Source: Allolobophora icterica (Eukaryota > Annelida > Clitellata > Crassiclitellata > Lumbricidae). Taken from it: a stretch of 64,000 nt of DNA. The position numbers and the translations under genes are program-made. Below, in pieces: positions 35,001 to 48,200 of the stretch; position 1 is the first letter of the stretch; each line of letters starts with the position of its first letter. The stretch covers positions 72,484,279-72,548,278 of the forward strand of contig OY744604.1 in assembly GCA_963556255.1 (NCBI GenBank), written 5' to 3'. The notes under the pieces were generated by a model. It was given only the letters and a program-made list of their open reading frames with translations, was not told where the DNA came from and ran no database searches.

Positions 35001-38000
35001 TGTACATTAATACACCATGATTTCTTTTCATCTGTGTGGTCTTGAATAAGTTAGCATATTTGGATTTGACAATAGTTTCATTAGAAGTGACCATTTATTT
35101 ATGCTATAAATGACTGAGTTAGATTTGGGCCTTCCCTGCAGTGGTTTCCATGGATGGACCTTTAGGATGAGCATCACATGTAAGTGCTTAACACCACCTG
35201 TTGATGCACTGTATGGCAATAATAATTAATAAAATAGAAGAAGAGCAGTCCCTTAAGAGGCAGCCACGAGTATGAAGTGTAAGTGACTTCATTTTCATAG
35301 CCTCGGCATATGAGGGCCGGCGGCAAGTCCTCTCCTTCGCTATCTGTTCTTCCCACTGACAGTGTACACTGTACAGTCAGTGTATTCATTATAGCTGAGA
35401 GGTGCAAATGGAGCAGATATCACTGAACAGATTTTGAAACTCTGATCTCTTGGTTAACAGCCCAGCATTCTAACCTCTGGACTATTGTGCATCCCTAAAC
35501 AATAAAATATATGGTGTAAATGTAAAATTCATGTGTTACCATCATATATGTTTTTGATGATTTAGCTCTGTCTGGCAGTCAAATGTTTCAGACCAGCATT
35601 ACAGTTCTTGGATGTAGATATAACGGACATTAGCAAGGAGGTCAGTTCATATGCAAGAAACTTTAAAAGTAACCTGTTATTGTAACTGTTTTTAAAAAAC
35701 CATTTAACTTATTGCTGAGAAGAATTCCTTAGCATGGAACTGTGTAGCTCAGCAGTACCTTATTTGTGATGCATAATGACAGACTGAATGCAGTCTTGTT
35801 GTCAAGACCTTAAACCTCAAGACCAAGACCTTGAACCTCAAGACCAAGACCAAGACCTTGAACCTCAAGACCAAGACTTTGAACCTCGAGACAAAGACCA
35901 TACTTTTACTTGTTAATATTGGAGTTATGGGAAAATGAAACAGGTGTCTAACCTGTTCCTACAGATTCCTAAATATCTGCCTTACTTTGAAATAAAAAAA
36001 ATTCCAGATTAAGCAAATGGTGATTTGGATATACATTGCTTTTTTGTGACTTTGATGTTGTTCTTGCTTTGAACAGAGTGGTCAGTATGATGCCAAGCAT
36101 TTCCTGCTGTATTACTACTACGGCGGAATGATCTATGCAGCACTCAAGAACTACGAAAGAGCCGTCTTCTTTTTTGAAAATGTGAGCATCCATATTTAGT
36201 CTGTTTGATGCATTAACTTTAGTTCTTTGTATTTTTTCAATAATCTCTTGATGGCAGTCCAGTATATGCCTTGTTATATGAAGGTGCTGTTATGTCATCA
36301 GATCAGGTTGAGATTAGAAAAGCTATAAAATATTTATAAAATTGGTACCTGTTGAAACATCCTGTTTGTTTATTGTTCCAAAAATCGAAAGATACAAGTT
36401 TAACGTAGACTAACTACAGTTTGGGGTACTAACAACCCACAAGGGACTATAGTTCTGCTTAATTACGGCCCATTTGCCAGTATCAAGTAATTTATAGTGC
36501 AAGTCTATAATGTTTTATTAGTAATGTAAATGAATGATTTGTATTTCAAGCAAAGAGGTAAAGGACTAATGATTTTTTTAAATTTGTGTTTTGTTTTGAT
36601 TTCTGAATTACTGGATTTAGTGTCATGTTGAGTGATTTTATTTCTGTAGGCTGTGACTACACCTAGCATGGCTGTTAGCCACATAATGTTGGAGGCTTAT
36701 AAGAAGTTTGTTCTTGTTTCACTCATTCTGCATGGGAAGGTAAGATGTCTTCGCAAATGTACGTTCTTTTGCTTGTGCCTGCTTTTGTATCACAGGTTTT
36801 ATTGAAGTAAGCTATAGTGAAGGCTGCAGGTAAAACAGTGAAAGTTTTTACAATTTTTTGAAGTGGCAGCTACTTAATTTTCATAGCCTAGTCCTATGAG
36901 AGTGAGTGGCCAGTCCTTGCCCTCACTGCCTGATGTTCCCACTGACAGCATTTGATCAATGTACTTGTTTTAGCTGAGTTTGCTAGGGGCACAGGTTGAG
37001 CCGAAATTTCAAATATTTCTGTTGAGGCGGGAATTTGAACCTCTGAAATTGCCACTGACAGTACTTCGCTTACAGCTGTCTTACTTGCTAACCACTGGAC
37101 TATCACCCACGAAATGGGTGATTTAATACTTTAATATTTAATTAACCCCAGTTGTGGGGTTAAGTAATGTGTGTATGTATGAAGGATTTGTTCTGTGCTT
37201 TTTAATTGCCTTTGTGATGATGCAAAGGTTGGTCTAATACTTTTGCTATTCTGTCTGGCAGTGGCAAGTCTTTATGATGACTTGAGTTGATGAAGGACAG
37301 GTAAACACATTCAAAATTGAAAGAGGCTGATTTTTTGTTTGTCCCAGACTGATTGTTTAGGTAAGGCAAGGTTGACGTCAACTGGCCTAGCAGCAATTAT
37401 ATGATTTTTCTGAATATTATCATTTTTGTAAAGATGGACGAATTTTCTTGATTTCAGATTCCAACGTTGCCCAGATACACTTCACACATAGTCAACCGTT
37501 ACATCCGGGTAAGACGTGACAGATGTTAAGTTGACGTTAATGTTGATAGATGTGTTACTTTTTTTAAATCCATCACTACCCTACTTTGGTGATTTGAATC
37601 CCATGCCTGGAGAAATGAGGGCGGCACAGCATGTGATCTTCATTATTACACAGCATTGTTAAGCATCAACTACCGTGTCACTTTGATGAAACTTCTGTAT
37701 GATGTCCGCTTACTTCTTTATCTTACCTTTGGTTTAGTTTGAATTTCACAACTTCCAATAATGCGCTAGTTTATCTTTATGGCAATCAAATTCCATATTT
37801 TATGTCTCCTTTCTACATTTGTATTCAGCCTCCATCTTTTATTTGACTCCTATCTTTGTCGATTTTCATTTGTGTCAAATTATCTTCTCAGCCTCAATGG
37901 CCTCAACTCAATCTTGAGTTGAACTCTGACTGCCACAATGTTTATGATTAATTACTGTTTTGTTAATTACTAATAATTGACTGCAGGTATAGCTGCAAAG

Positions 38001-41000
38001 CAGAATGCCATTGTAAAGAAGTGGTGAACGAAATGCATGAATGGTTTCGTGTTTGCTGTTTACAGCCGCTCTGTCAGCCATATCTAGAAGTCGCATCTGC
38101 CTACAATTCACACAACCCTTCAGACCTTCGAACTGTTGTGACGCGACACAATGATGTCTTCATTAGGGTTTGTGGCTTAATGTTGTTGCCCGAGTTTTTT
38201 CAGTTAGGGTAATAGGATGACTGTATCTTGAACAGTAACACAAGTGGGTGATGGTGATGATGAGTTCTCTGCCCAAAGGCAGGTCCATTGGTTTTATGCC
38301 ACCCATGGATGAGATGAGTGAGGTGGTTTCCTGTTGCCTTCCTCACAGACAATTATGGGTGAGGAATTTGTCCAAGGTCACTACACAGTGGCTTGAGATA
38401 GATTCAAACCTGTGACCCTCCGGTTACAAGGCACAGAACATACTGCTACACCACCATGTCCCAAGTGGATATACTTGGATATTACTGGACATAAGGGGAT
38501 GCAGGTGGATATTAGTGGATATGCGGGGATAAAAGTAGATACAAGTTTTGAACTGTCTGTCTTCAGCATGGCTTGAGAGGCTTACTTGCTACTATCATGA
38601 TTACCAATGAGTTCGATCATTTTATAAAGATTTATTAAAACGTGTATTAATTGTATTTTAGGACTAACATAATGTGACCTAACATTATTTTAATGTATTT
38701 ACGCTTTGTAACAAAGTATGAATCTGCATACAGCATTGGTGTCTCATAGCAGTAACTCGTTCATGTCAGCCCAGCTTGGGTTTGAAATTTTATGTATGAA
38801 CAATGAGGATTTTATGACAACAAGAAAGGAGACAATGTTAAGTGACATGAGTGATGGATTTAATTATTTTCTTTGATTTGCTTGAGGATGTGAACAACTC
38901 AGTACTAATGTTGGTGGTAATTGGTGAAGGCAGACATGAGTGTAGGTATTTTCTGCACTATAAACTGCGTTTTTGGTCTGTCTAGGATCGTAATATGGGT
39001 CTTGTGAGGCAGTGCATTACAGCAGTTTACAAAAAGAACATTCAACGTTTGACCAAGGTAGGTTGGCCAAGGGCTTTGTTGTCACTTGCTTAGTTTCACT
39101 GTGGAATGCAGATTTTGTGATCTGTAAAATTTTGTGATGGTTTTGGTGATTATAGTAATAATGGTCAATTGGTCATCATCAGTGACATGCCCCTCTCAGG
39201 AGCGTCTCTGTTTCTACGACTCGGCCACCTCTTCCCTTCTTGGCCTGGTTGCCAGACTTTATGTAGCTAAAGGAGGTGAAGATCCCCCTCTGTTGTCCAC
39301 ATACATGACTTTTATCCTCTCATTTTGACCTCGGCAATTTTCTGCATCTGACATGCCTGCGTCTTTAAGATATGTTACAAATGTTTGTCGTCAGTTATAA
39401 TCATTTGAAATAATTTTTATTGAAATTATTTGGCAAATCTTTTCTTGAGGTGATGACAATGTGTTTTTTAGACGTTTATGACTCTTTCGTTGACCGACAT
39501 GGCAAACAGAGTTCAGCTGGCAACTCCGCGCGAGGCAGAGAACTATGTTCTTCACATGGTTAGTTGTTTGATTCTTTCGAAACATAAAACGTCGTACGTG
39601 TGTTCTGCGATTTATGTTGCACTGGTTCAGCTGTGTCATAGCTGGTCAGTTACTGTTGCCAGCAGTTATAGAACATAACTTCATTAGAGCCTGCATACTT
39701 GCATTCTGTGAGACATGGTAGCTGATTTTTTGAGCGCTTGCCTTGTAACATGGAAAGCATGGGTTGGAGCCTTCCCTTAGATGATTGCTGTGTGTGGACC
39801 TTGAGGAAGTCCCTCTCTGACAGTTACACACCACCATCAATAGTCAAGCTTAATAAATATGCAGTAATAATAATTGAGTAGTATTTGTACTAGCAACAGA
39901 AGAGATGTGGCAGTTTAACTTGTCATTCTGCAACAGAAGAGATAAGACATTTGAACAGTTCTGTCTTGTTTCTTTCACAAGATGAGCACCTGGCATTGCA
40001 TTGTCAAGCTATGTGCATATTAATATGGGACAATTCCACACAGCTTGACGAATTAATGACGTGTATTCAATTTAAGGGCATTAGGATCATCACGCATCTG
40101 GCAACAAATCTGACTCATGTGCTCTTGGTTTTTATTAAACTTTCTAAGTGATTCATCCTATCAAGGATTATAGACGTGACAATATCATTAATTGTGACGG
40201 CTTCAGTTTTTAACGGAAGTTTTATGTCAAAGACAGTAAGGGTCAAAAACTGCTGGACAGATCAGATGGTTGCAAACGTTTTAGACAAATTGGTATTAAA
40301 ACTTTAACGATGGGAGTGTGCTAAAAGCAACATGGAAACCAAACCAGCTTGTCATTAAGGTGGAAGGTTTTGAATAAGCCACTAAATTATTATGGTATGA
40401 TGAAAACTCATCAATATTGCATTATTTTTCAAACTTAAATCTATCTAAAGCAAATAGGTAACCAGATATTTAACTGCAAGAGGCTTGAGCTTTTGTTGTT
40501 TGGATATTTTTTATTAAAAAATAATGCTTGCATATTTTCGTGTAGATTGAGGATGGCGAGATCTTCGCTACAATCAATCAGAAAGATGGAATGGTCACAT
40601 TTCACGATAATCCTGAAAAGTACAACAGCGTAGGAATGTTAATGAACTTGGATCAAGAGGTAAGAATAACTATATAGAATTTTGTAAACTGTTGAATACA
40701 TCTTGCAAAAACAACATTACATGTTATGTTGCCATGATAAAGTGAAACGTCGATTTATCAGAATCATTTACTTTAAATATAATGATATTAAAGTGTTTAT
40801 TATGTACAAAGATGAAACAAATTACTGCAAATGAGATGCATTATGGTATATGATATATTGGTTTACATGATATATTACAATTTTCGTATTGTGATAAAAA
40901 TACTATGCTAAAGGAACTATTACTACCAATAATAGCAATGTTAGTACATGTAATAGTGACAATGGTACTACGGTGGATGCTTTTGTTATTGTTTTTTTAT

Positions 41001-41677
41001 CTGTATATTTGCATAGGTTCAAAAGTGTTTTGCGCTTGAGAAGAAACTTCGTGCAATGGATCATGAGATCATGGTCAACCCACAGTATGTCCAAAAGGTG
41101 AGAGGTTTAGAATTGAATACTTTCAATCATAACATATAGAATGCAACTTCTACAAAATGAGACCACTGCAGTAATACACAAGGCATGCCTCACTGTTTGA
41201 AGATCAGGCGGTTCATCAGCTAATAAATTTTGTGGTCAGAATTCGTGCAATTTATGAAAATTAGAGTCGTAGGTTTGTGGGTCTTAAGTTAGAGTTGTGT
41301 TTTATCTTTCAGCATCATCTTTTAATGTAAACTTTAATTTTTGATCATGTAAGAAAGTTTTGTGATGTCTTTGTTTTTATTTTCATTCTGTAAAGGCTGG
41401 TAAAAGGATAGCTATCATTTGTCCATTTGCATGAAACGATTAAGAGTGTAATAACTTTTGCACCCCTTTCCTGATACTATCAATAGTGTGTGCTATCCTG
41501 AATACAGTACTGTGAGTCACAACATTCAATTTTTTTTATTCTATTGACTTGGATCAGAAAAAACAAAAGTTTTAGTGTGCATTTAATGTTAAATCTGATG
41601 TTTTCTAGGTTTCTGGAATGTATGATGAAGATGCACCCGGTTCATCTATGAAGATGCCTGTTGGTCATATCATGTGA
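29007..41677 (+). CDS. COPS3: COP9 signalosome complex subunit 3
   Basis: Fifteen coding exons, all GT-AG and in phase: 29007-29061, 30605-30734, 31570-31682, 32261-32310, 32708-32800, 35566-35640, 36077-36181, 36650-36739, 37458-37508, 38066-38167, 38986-39057, 39472-39558, 40546-40659, 41017-41097, 41609-41677. The product is 428 residues (human 423). It starts [12 protein letters not shown] and has [13 protein letters not shown]-like [12 protein letters not shown] and, in the PCI domain, [16 protein letters not shown] and [15 protein letters not shown]3 is a PCI-scaffold subunit of the COP9 signalosome, which removes NEDD8 from cullins. An in-frame upstream ATG at 28968 could add 13 residues. 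A DNA transposon ends 85 bp upstream of the ATG at 29007. Introns carry a MITE, a LINE and four SINEs. Confidence 0.98.
29372..29450. repeat. diverged half of the CCCGAATCCCCGAAA MITE family
   Basis: AAACTGTTTTCAGGAAATCG, GGGCTGTTGTGTATTT and GTAGCGTTTTCACGGAATCG align in order with the right part of the element at 20678-20958. The left end is lost. It lies in COPS3 intron 1. Confidence 0.6.
30863..31139 (+). mobile_element. hAT-like MITE, CAGTGCTTTTTT family, copy C
   Basis: Ends CAGTGCTTTTTT and AAAAAAAGCACTG with a perfect 8-bp duplication ATGAAAAT at 30855-30862 and 31140-31147. It lies in COPS3 intron 2, same orientation as copy A. Confidence 0.92.
33124..34724 (-). mobile_element. 5'-truncated CR1-type LINE in COPS3 intron 5
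   Basis: An ORF of 390 codons (34713-33541) encodes reverse transcriptase from [11 protein letters not shown] through [13 protein letters not shown] and FADDT to a C-terminal [10 protein letters not shown] segment. The 3'UTR ends in an AATAAA-like signal and a (TGATT)n tail (33124-33150). The endonuclease and 5' RT are missing. It is antisense to COPS3 and related to the LINE at 56394-59652. Confidence 0.9.
35225..35500 (-). mobile_element. tRNA-like SINE in COPS3 intron 5
   Basis: Minus-strand head GATGCACAATAGTCCAGAGG and body CATATGCCGAGGCTATGAAA resemble the copy at 36880-37112 (shared CCACTGACAG, TTTTCATAGCCT and AGCTGAG motifs on the plus strand). Confidence 0.6.
35791..35905. repeat. 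fragment of the GGTCTTGGTCTTGAGGTTCA element
   Basis: Starts CAGTCTTGTTGTCAAGACC, the same terminus as the element at 707-1496, then shows the same minisatellite in reverse orientation. No second terminus or target duplication was found. It lies in COPS3 intron 6. Confidence 0.75.
36880..37112 (-). mobile_element. tRNA-like SINE in COPS3 intron 8
   Basis: The minus strand has GATAGTCCAGTGGTTAGC (A-box-like) and AGAGGTTCAAATTCC (B-box-like), followed by a body shared with 35225-35500. Confidence 0.7.
38230..38462 (-). mobile_element. tRNA-headed SINE in COPS3 intron 10
   Basis: Minus-strand GGGACATGGTGGTGTAGCAG, TGCCTTGTAACCGGAGGGTC and GGTTTGAATCTATC match the head of the SINE at 19603-19839. 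The rest is diverged. Confidence 0.7.
39714..39870 (+). mobile_element. tRNA-derived SINE in COPS3 intron 12
   Basis: GAGCGCTTGCCTTGTAACAT and GGGTTGGAGCC followed by GTGGACCTTGAGGAAGTCC parallel the copy at 20056-20222, with an AATAAATATG tail. Confidence 0.65.
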
Positions 41678-43446
41678 TTGGACAGCCTTCACCTGACCCA
41701 AAAAATCGGTCACCTGACATAAAATTGAGACGCTGTTGATATGTTCTGTGACATGTCTGCTTTTGCAGCCCGTTCGTTGTTGTCGTTAATGTTTAGCTTT
41801 TGTCAGTGAATGGCAGATTTTTAATTGGATATACTTTCTGATTTCACTCTAGACGATTAATCTAGCTTTAAAAAAAAGTCACTGTTGGTAATTATTTTTA
41901 AACTACAATAAGCTTCCTGTTACACATTGAGTTCAGAATATGCTCTTCCAGTTGTGAGAAACCTATTCATGTGGTTGCCCTTCCACCAGACACCTGACCT
42001 TTTGATATGACTCTTATGTGCCCTACATGGCATATAGGCCCTGTGTACCACTTATGGCCCCCATGTGGGCTACCGTATTCTTATGAACGATCAAAGATAG
42101 AACCATTATGTGCCACTACACTTTTTGCCACAATGAATCCAAATTGTTTCAGTGTATCCTACTGCATGGAGGTTTTACTTGAAGCTGTAAACAAAAAACT
42201 GGTCCAGTTTATTTGCACATTAGCTATGATGGTCTTGCAGCTTATGGGAGCCAAAATCCACTTTTAATCCTTTTAACGGCATACATGCTCGTTGCTAAAG
42301 GGTTAAATCAGCAACTGTCGGATAATTGCACTAATATTATCTTGTCAACTTGTAAAGAGGTGTGCTGCATTGCTACCATGTGTACTTACACCACAGATTT
42401 ATGTACCATACTTGGGTTTAAGTAATTGACATGTTGGGACTTCAACCTGATTTCCAGTGGCAGAACAGTACACATATGCATTATCCATTCTTGTTCTGTT
42501 GGGTACATACCATACATTTTCATATAAGCATTCATTTCTAGTGTGACTTCATCTAACATTGTAAAAAAACAGTATACAGATTGGAATTAAATGCCAGTTG
42601 TTTGAGGTTCTCTGCAAGGGTTTCTTAGTTGACACCCCTTCTAATTTGATGGTTTAGGATTTCTGGGTCAAGATCCAATTTTCTAAGATCATTAGATGTT
42701 TTAGACTGTTACTGTTTTAACAGTTGATTGTAAGAAGCAAGAAAATACGATTTCTATGTAAATTAATTGTAGCAATAATCTAATGGTCTCTTGGCATCAA
42801 AATTGTTCACTATATGATAATTTCTTTTGGCCAAATGAATTCTGTATATAGAATAGTGTCACAAATTTGAGCAAAATAGGTTAAAAATATGTAGATGAGC
42901 AGTAGCAAAGCCTGCCACACTATTGAAGAAAGACAAAAGGTGTGAACAGACATTGGTTGGGTGTTCGTTGAAGTGAAAATACAGGATGATGATGTACACC
43001 AGTCGTATTGTTTAGCATGTAGACTTGGGAAGTATATGTACATGTATGTGGTTAGTTGCTGTTTAAGGACACTGTTTCATAACATAGATTAGCGTCACCC
43101 TCCTCCTTTCTCCAGGTTTGGGACTGGCACTGCCGGAATACGAGCAGTGGTGGAGTTTACATGTACGCCAGTTAGAGATCAGATGAAATACAGGACTATG
43201 AAGGAAACCAGTTGTCTCATTATTTAGCATTGAACTGTACACACCACTGGATCACTATGCAGTTGCAAAAAATCTCAAGTAAGCCAAGAAATTTGGTCGT
43301 CCAAACCAACTTGTTTTAATTTCAAACCTGTCTTACTTTTTGTGTTTACTATTATATTAATAAATCCTGCTATAATGCAAAATCGATGAAACAGCTAATT
43401 ACCATCAAGTCCTCAGTGTCACATAATGTATGACCTTAAGAGAAAA
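41678..43446 (+). other. COPS3 3' flank, no further gene seen
   Basis: ORFs here are short and without recognisable domains. The 3'UTR probably lies here. ATTAAA near 42584 and AATAAA near 43360 are possible polyadenylation signals. Confidence 0.4.
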
Positions 43447-43886
43447 GGGGTCATCCATAAAGGACGTCCGCAATGAGGGGGAGGGAGGGGTCATCCAAAT
43501 GCGGACAAGGGGGAGGGAGGGTTATGACCTGTGCGGATGTCCGCATCTAAAATTTTAAATTTTTGAAACACCACCTTGTTTCAACCTTCACTGAAAGACA
43601 AAAAGGTCAGCGAAGTGATTGCCTAAAACCTCATGCATGGTATAACCTTTACTGCAACTTTAAAGAGGCTTTTATTACAGCACATGCTGTGATATGAAAC
43701 CTGAACGGTCACTTAAATGTGCACAAGAACTGTGGAATAATTGTAAAAATAATGATGACATTAAAAATTGGCTTAGGCGTGCAGACGTCCGCAAGGGGGA
43801 GGGAGGGTAAGGTCAAATGCGGACAAGGGGGCAGGGAGGGGTCCAAAGTGGGTCATATTTTGCGGATGTCCTTTATGGACGACCCC
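43447..43886. mobile_element. MITE with GGGGTC(A/G)TCCATAAAGGAC ends
   Basis: About 25-bp inverted ends beginning GGGGTCATCCATAAAGGACG on the left and, reverse-complemented, GGGGTCGTCCATAAAGGACA on the right. Sub-terminal GGGGGAGGGAGG repeats. The flanks share AAAA only, so the duplication is uncertain. Confidence 0.75.
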
Positions 43887-45210
43887 AAAAGGGACCACTT
43901 GTCTCTTACTAGTTCAGCGGAAATGGCCTGTTTTCTACGACCTCGAATATATACTTTAGCGTAATGCATCTGCAGCTATTTATACTCGCTATACTACAAA
44001 ATATATGGTGCCACATGGATTCATTCAAGTATTAATGCATTGGTTCGGGACAGGTTGAATCTCTATGTGCATATTCCTGCAAACAAGATTTTTATATTTC
44101 ATAAAAAAATGTATATACATTTTCGACCAAACATTCTGAAGTTTTTAGTCTTATTTCCTTCTGGAAAATGTTAACAAGTCCATTCCCAACAAGTGGCCTC
44201 GTTTCTCAGCACACATGAGAAAAACATGATGGTGTTTGTTACATTCTTTTAATGTATTAGCTACAACCAGAACGTTAGCAAATTACGTGTAATTTTAAAG
44301 ATTATATGCCCATTGAAAAACCAACTGCTATAGTATATGAATGCCATCAAGGCCAGATTTCGAATTACAGTTCATCACCACAACTACACAGTTCCAAAAA
44401 TAGCATTTAGATTTTGGAGGGTGAACTAGCATCAGATAATCAGAACATTGAATGTAAGTAGAGTTAACCCCACTTTTCAAGTTGAGTGGACACTAAACAG
44501 GTTACTAGGAGTCCCTGGAAAGACATTTGGTATTAAACATAATTGTAAGTGCTACAGTTCAACAATTAACGTTTAGTTTATTCACAGACTCTTGGTCAAA
44601 AGCAAACTCTATTTAAAACCCAACTGAAAATCAAGACCTGCTTGTAGTCAATGTTGATCTCATTTAATGATGCATTCACATCAAAATTCATGGCAATCAA
44701 TTACTGCATGGGACCCAAAAAGGACAACTCACTTCTTCAGAAAGTCAGTTTTTCATGCAGTATTTTCTGGGTGCCCTTGGAACAGCTGTAATAATACTCT
44801 GATTTCATCAAGTGTGATTTACAGTAAAGCTTGTTCAAAGGGTATGGTCTAGGATCCAAATGGTTTACATTCTTAATCATGTGCATTTCTAAGTATTGAA
44901 AGAAACACACAAGGAATAGCAAACGCACAAATTCCCCAGTAAAAAACCGGAAAATGCTGCATCATATGATTTGGAGAATTATAACTGCTGTTCAATCCAT
45001 CTTCAATTTTAATTTCCATATTGTTTATACTCCATAATGGACTGATACATTTAACCCTTGTCTTCCAACAAAAGTCTTTTTATCAAGTTTGTGTTATATT
45101 ACACCTCACTACTAAACAACATCATAATTCTTCACTAATCAAACATACACTGATTTAAACACTGTAAATGTTAAGTCCTACTCTACTCCAACAGACTGAT
45201 TGGTGTGCTA
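43887..45210. other. no gene seen; 3' flank of zinc-finger gene
   Basis: AT-rich sequence without a convincing exon. The minus-strand 3'UTR of the zinc-finger gene must start below 45211. Confidence 0.5.
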
Positions 45211-48200
45211 TTAAAGTTGTTTGCTGTTGCAATACTTCTTCATATGAAGATAAAGGCTGTTCTTATAAGTGAACGGTTTGGAGCAATTTTTGCATTTGAA
45301 CTGTTTGCCTGCATGAGAATTCATGTGAGTTTCCAGAACCTGCTTGTACGCAAAACTCTTCAAGCAGACGTCGCACTTGTACAGTTTTTCAGTTGGCCGT
45401 GGTACTTTCTTTTTGCATTTGAACTGTTTGCCTACATGACAATTCATGTGAGTTTCCAGAACATGCTTGTAAGCAAAACTCTTCGAGCAGACGTCGCACT
45501 TGTACAGTTTTTCAGTTGGCCGTGGTACTTTCTTTTTGGGTGTTCCATTTCCATGTGAAACATGTTCTCGGTCAAAGTGCGAAGTCAGAGCTTCTTTAGT
45601 CGCAAATTTTGATGGACAATCTCTGCACATGTAAGTTCCACTGGCGTGGCAGTACTTCTTTCGGTGAAGAGATAAGCTGCAGCTGTATTTAAACTCTTTA
45701 GAACACCCACAACAGGTGAAATGCTTTTGTTTTTGGTGAGAAATCATGTGGACCTTCGAAGCCTTCTGAATAAAGAAAGTTCCATTTCCATAGGTAACGT
45801 GTTCTCGGTCAAAGTGCGACGTTAGAGCTTCTTTTGTCAAAAATTTTGAGGGACAATCTCTGCACATGTAAGTTCCACTGGTGTGGCAGTACTTCCTTCG
45901 GTGAAGAGATAAGCTGCTGCTGTATTTAAACTCTTGAGTACACCCAGAACAGGTGTAATGCTTTTGTTTTTGGTGAGAAATCATGTGGACCTTCAGAGCC
46001 CTGCGAATGAAGAAAGCCTTGGGACAATGAGAACACTGGAATGCCTTCTCATTGCCATGAGTTAGTATGTGATCTGCCAGTGTAAACCGTTTTGTAAAGC
46101 GTTTATTACAAACAGTGCAAGCAAATTGTCTTTTTAATTTAGGTTCTTTATGAATCTGTTCAATGTGCCACAGTAACATACTCTTGGAACCACAAGGCTT
46201 CATACAATCCTGACATATGTAGCATCCTCCAACTGGACAAGCTTTGTTCATGTGGTTTTCCCTACTTTTTGAAGTAGTAAACCTTTTTGAACATCTTTCG
46301 CATTGAAACTCTTTTTTCTCTTGGGTATGTGATCGCATGTGTGTTCTTAAGCTAATTTTATTTTTTACTGTCTTCTGACAAATGTTGCAGGTGAATATTG
46401 TTCCACCCAAGTGAACCTTTTGTACGTGGCTTCTATAACGATACTTGTTACAATACGACTTGTTGCATATAGTACACTCAACTCGTAAATTCTGATGAAT
46501 GAACATGTGAACACGCAAGTTGCTTTTAGCTACAAACTTTCTCTTACAGATATCACATTCATACGGCCTCTCGCCTGTGTGACTATTTACATGGTTCTGA
46601 TAACGGGCTTTTTTATGGAACTGTTTCCCACAAAACTCGCAGACATGGTTTAAGTTGAAAATCTTCAGATGGACTTGGTTTCTGTGATGAGACAGACTCG
46701 ACTTACTGGAATATATCTTGCCACACAAGTCGCAACTAATCTCCATTTCACCTTCTGGTCGGGGTCCTCTCAAAGTCCTACCAAACTGTGTGCTTTTGTT
46801 GCCGATAAAGTCACTCACTTTTTTCTCTTTTTCTTTGCCAGTTTTGTTCTGCTGCAAAGACAGCAGAAGTTGTTGATCTACAGTTTGAGCCTCGTTGCCC
46901 ACGAGTTCCGACAATGCCAAACACGTTCTGCTGCTTTGATGTCTGTTGAATGTATGAATACTAGCAAAGGTCTTGCCACAGTTCTTGCAGTTCAAAGGTA
47001 TTGTGTTATATTGGCCACGTACAAATCGCAATTCTTGAGTTCGTCCAATCACCTGATCCTGGACAATATCCATTTTCACTTGAACCTGTCCATTCTCCTT
47101 TACTGCTTGAACCTGTCCATTCTCTACTTCCACGTTATTCTGTTCACAAACGACATTTGCACCTTTTCCCTGAAAACTTTCTTCCACCCTGTTATGCACA
47201 TTTTCCTTTTCCATCAGAAGCATGCGTGCTTTTGAAGAATATAATGCACGATTCGCCTGGACAAGTTTCAGTGACACGGGCTGACAGATTTTCAAATGCC
47301 GCTGAAGTGAACTTTCAGTGCAAAACAGCTTAGTGCAGTTATTACAGCTCTGTGGTATCTTAAAGGTCCTTTTGTGCAGCTTCAAAGCATATTCCGTTGG
47401 AAAATGCCTTCCACAAGATGGGCAAGGGTAGGACGCTTCTCCAGAATGCGACAGCAGATGCAATTTCAGTGAGCCTGGATAAGCAAATCCTTTGTCACAC
47501 AGAGTACATTTATATGGCCTCTGGTCACTGTGACTGATCAGATGAGCCCTTAGGCTGTTTGCACCGGCAAATGACTTCTCACATATATGACACAAATATG
47601 GTTTTTCTCCTGTGTGAGTTCTTATGTGGGTCAGGCAGGCTTTCCTGACGTAGAAACGCTGCCCACAAAAGTCGCAAATGTACTTTCGGTCATAGTCTCT
47701 GTCGTGTACATGCTTCTTGTGCTTTCTCAAACCAGCAGCGCTTGTCAGCAGCTGGCTGCACACATCACACTGAAACTGCTTAACGTTGTGAACAACTTTG
47801 TGCTGGATCAAAAGTGCACGGCTTTCAAACACCACATTGCATGTTTTACAGCGAAGATTTATTCCACGTCTAACTCTACGTTTCTTACATGTAGCTGCTG
47901 CGTTGCTTACAGTGAAAGGCGCATTTCCTGATTTCAATTTCGTCATTTGCTGAAGACTTTGTCTCGTTTTACATTCCTCTGGAATGGACTGAATGGCAAT
48001 GTTGCCACTGTCTTCGTTCATCGATTCAAAGATTTGGTTCTGCATTGAACTCTGAAGTGTCACCATATGCAAGCGTTGCAGACTTGAATCTCGGCTATCA
48101 ATGGTGACATTCACTTCTACACCTTGTGTAGAGCTGTGCACAGATTCCAGTGGTGCACATTTCTTGGATTTATCTTCAGCATTCCAATCACTGTTTTTCA

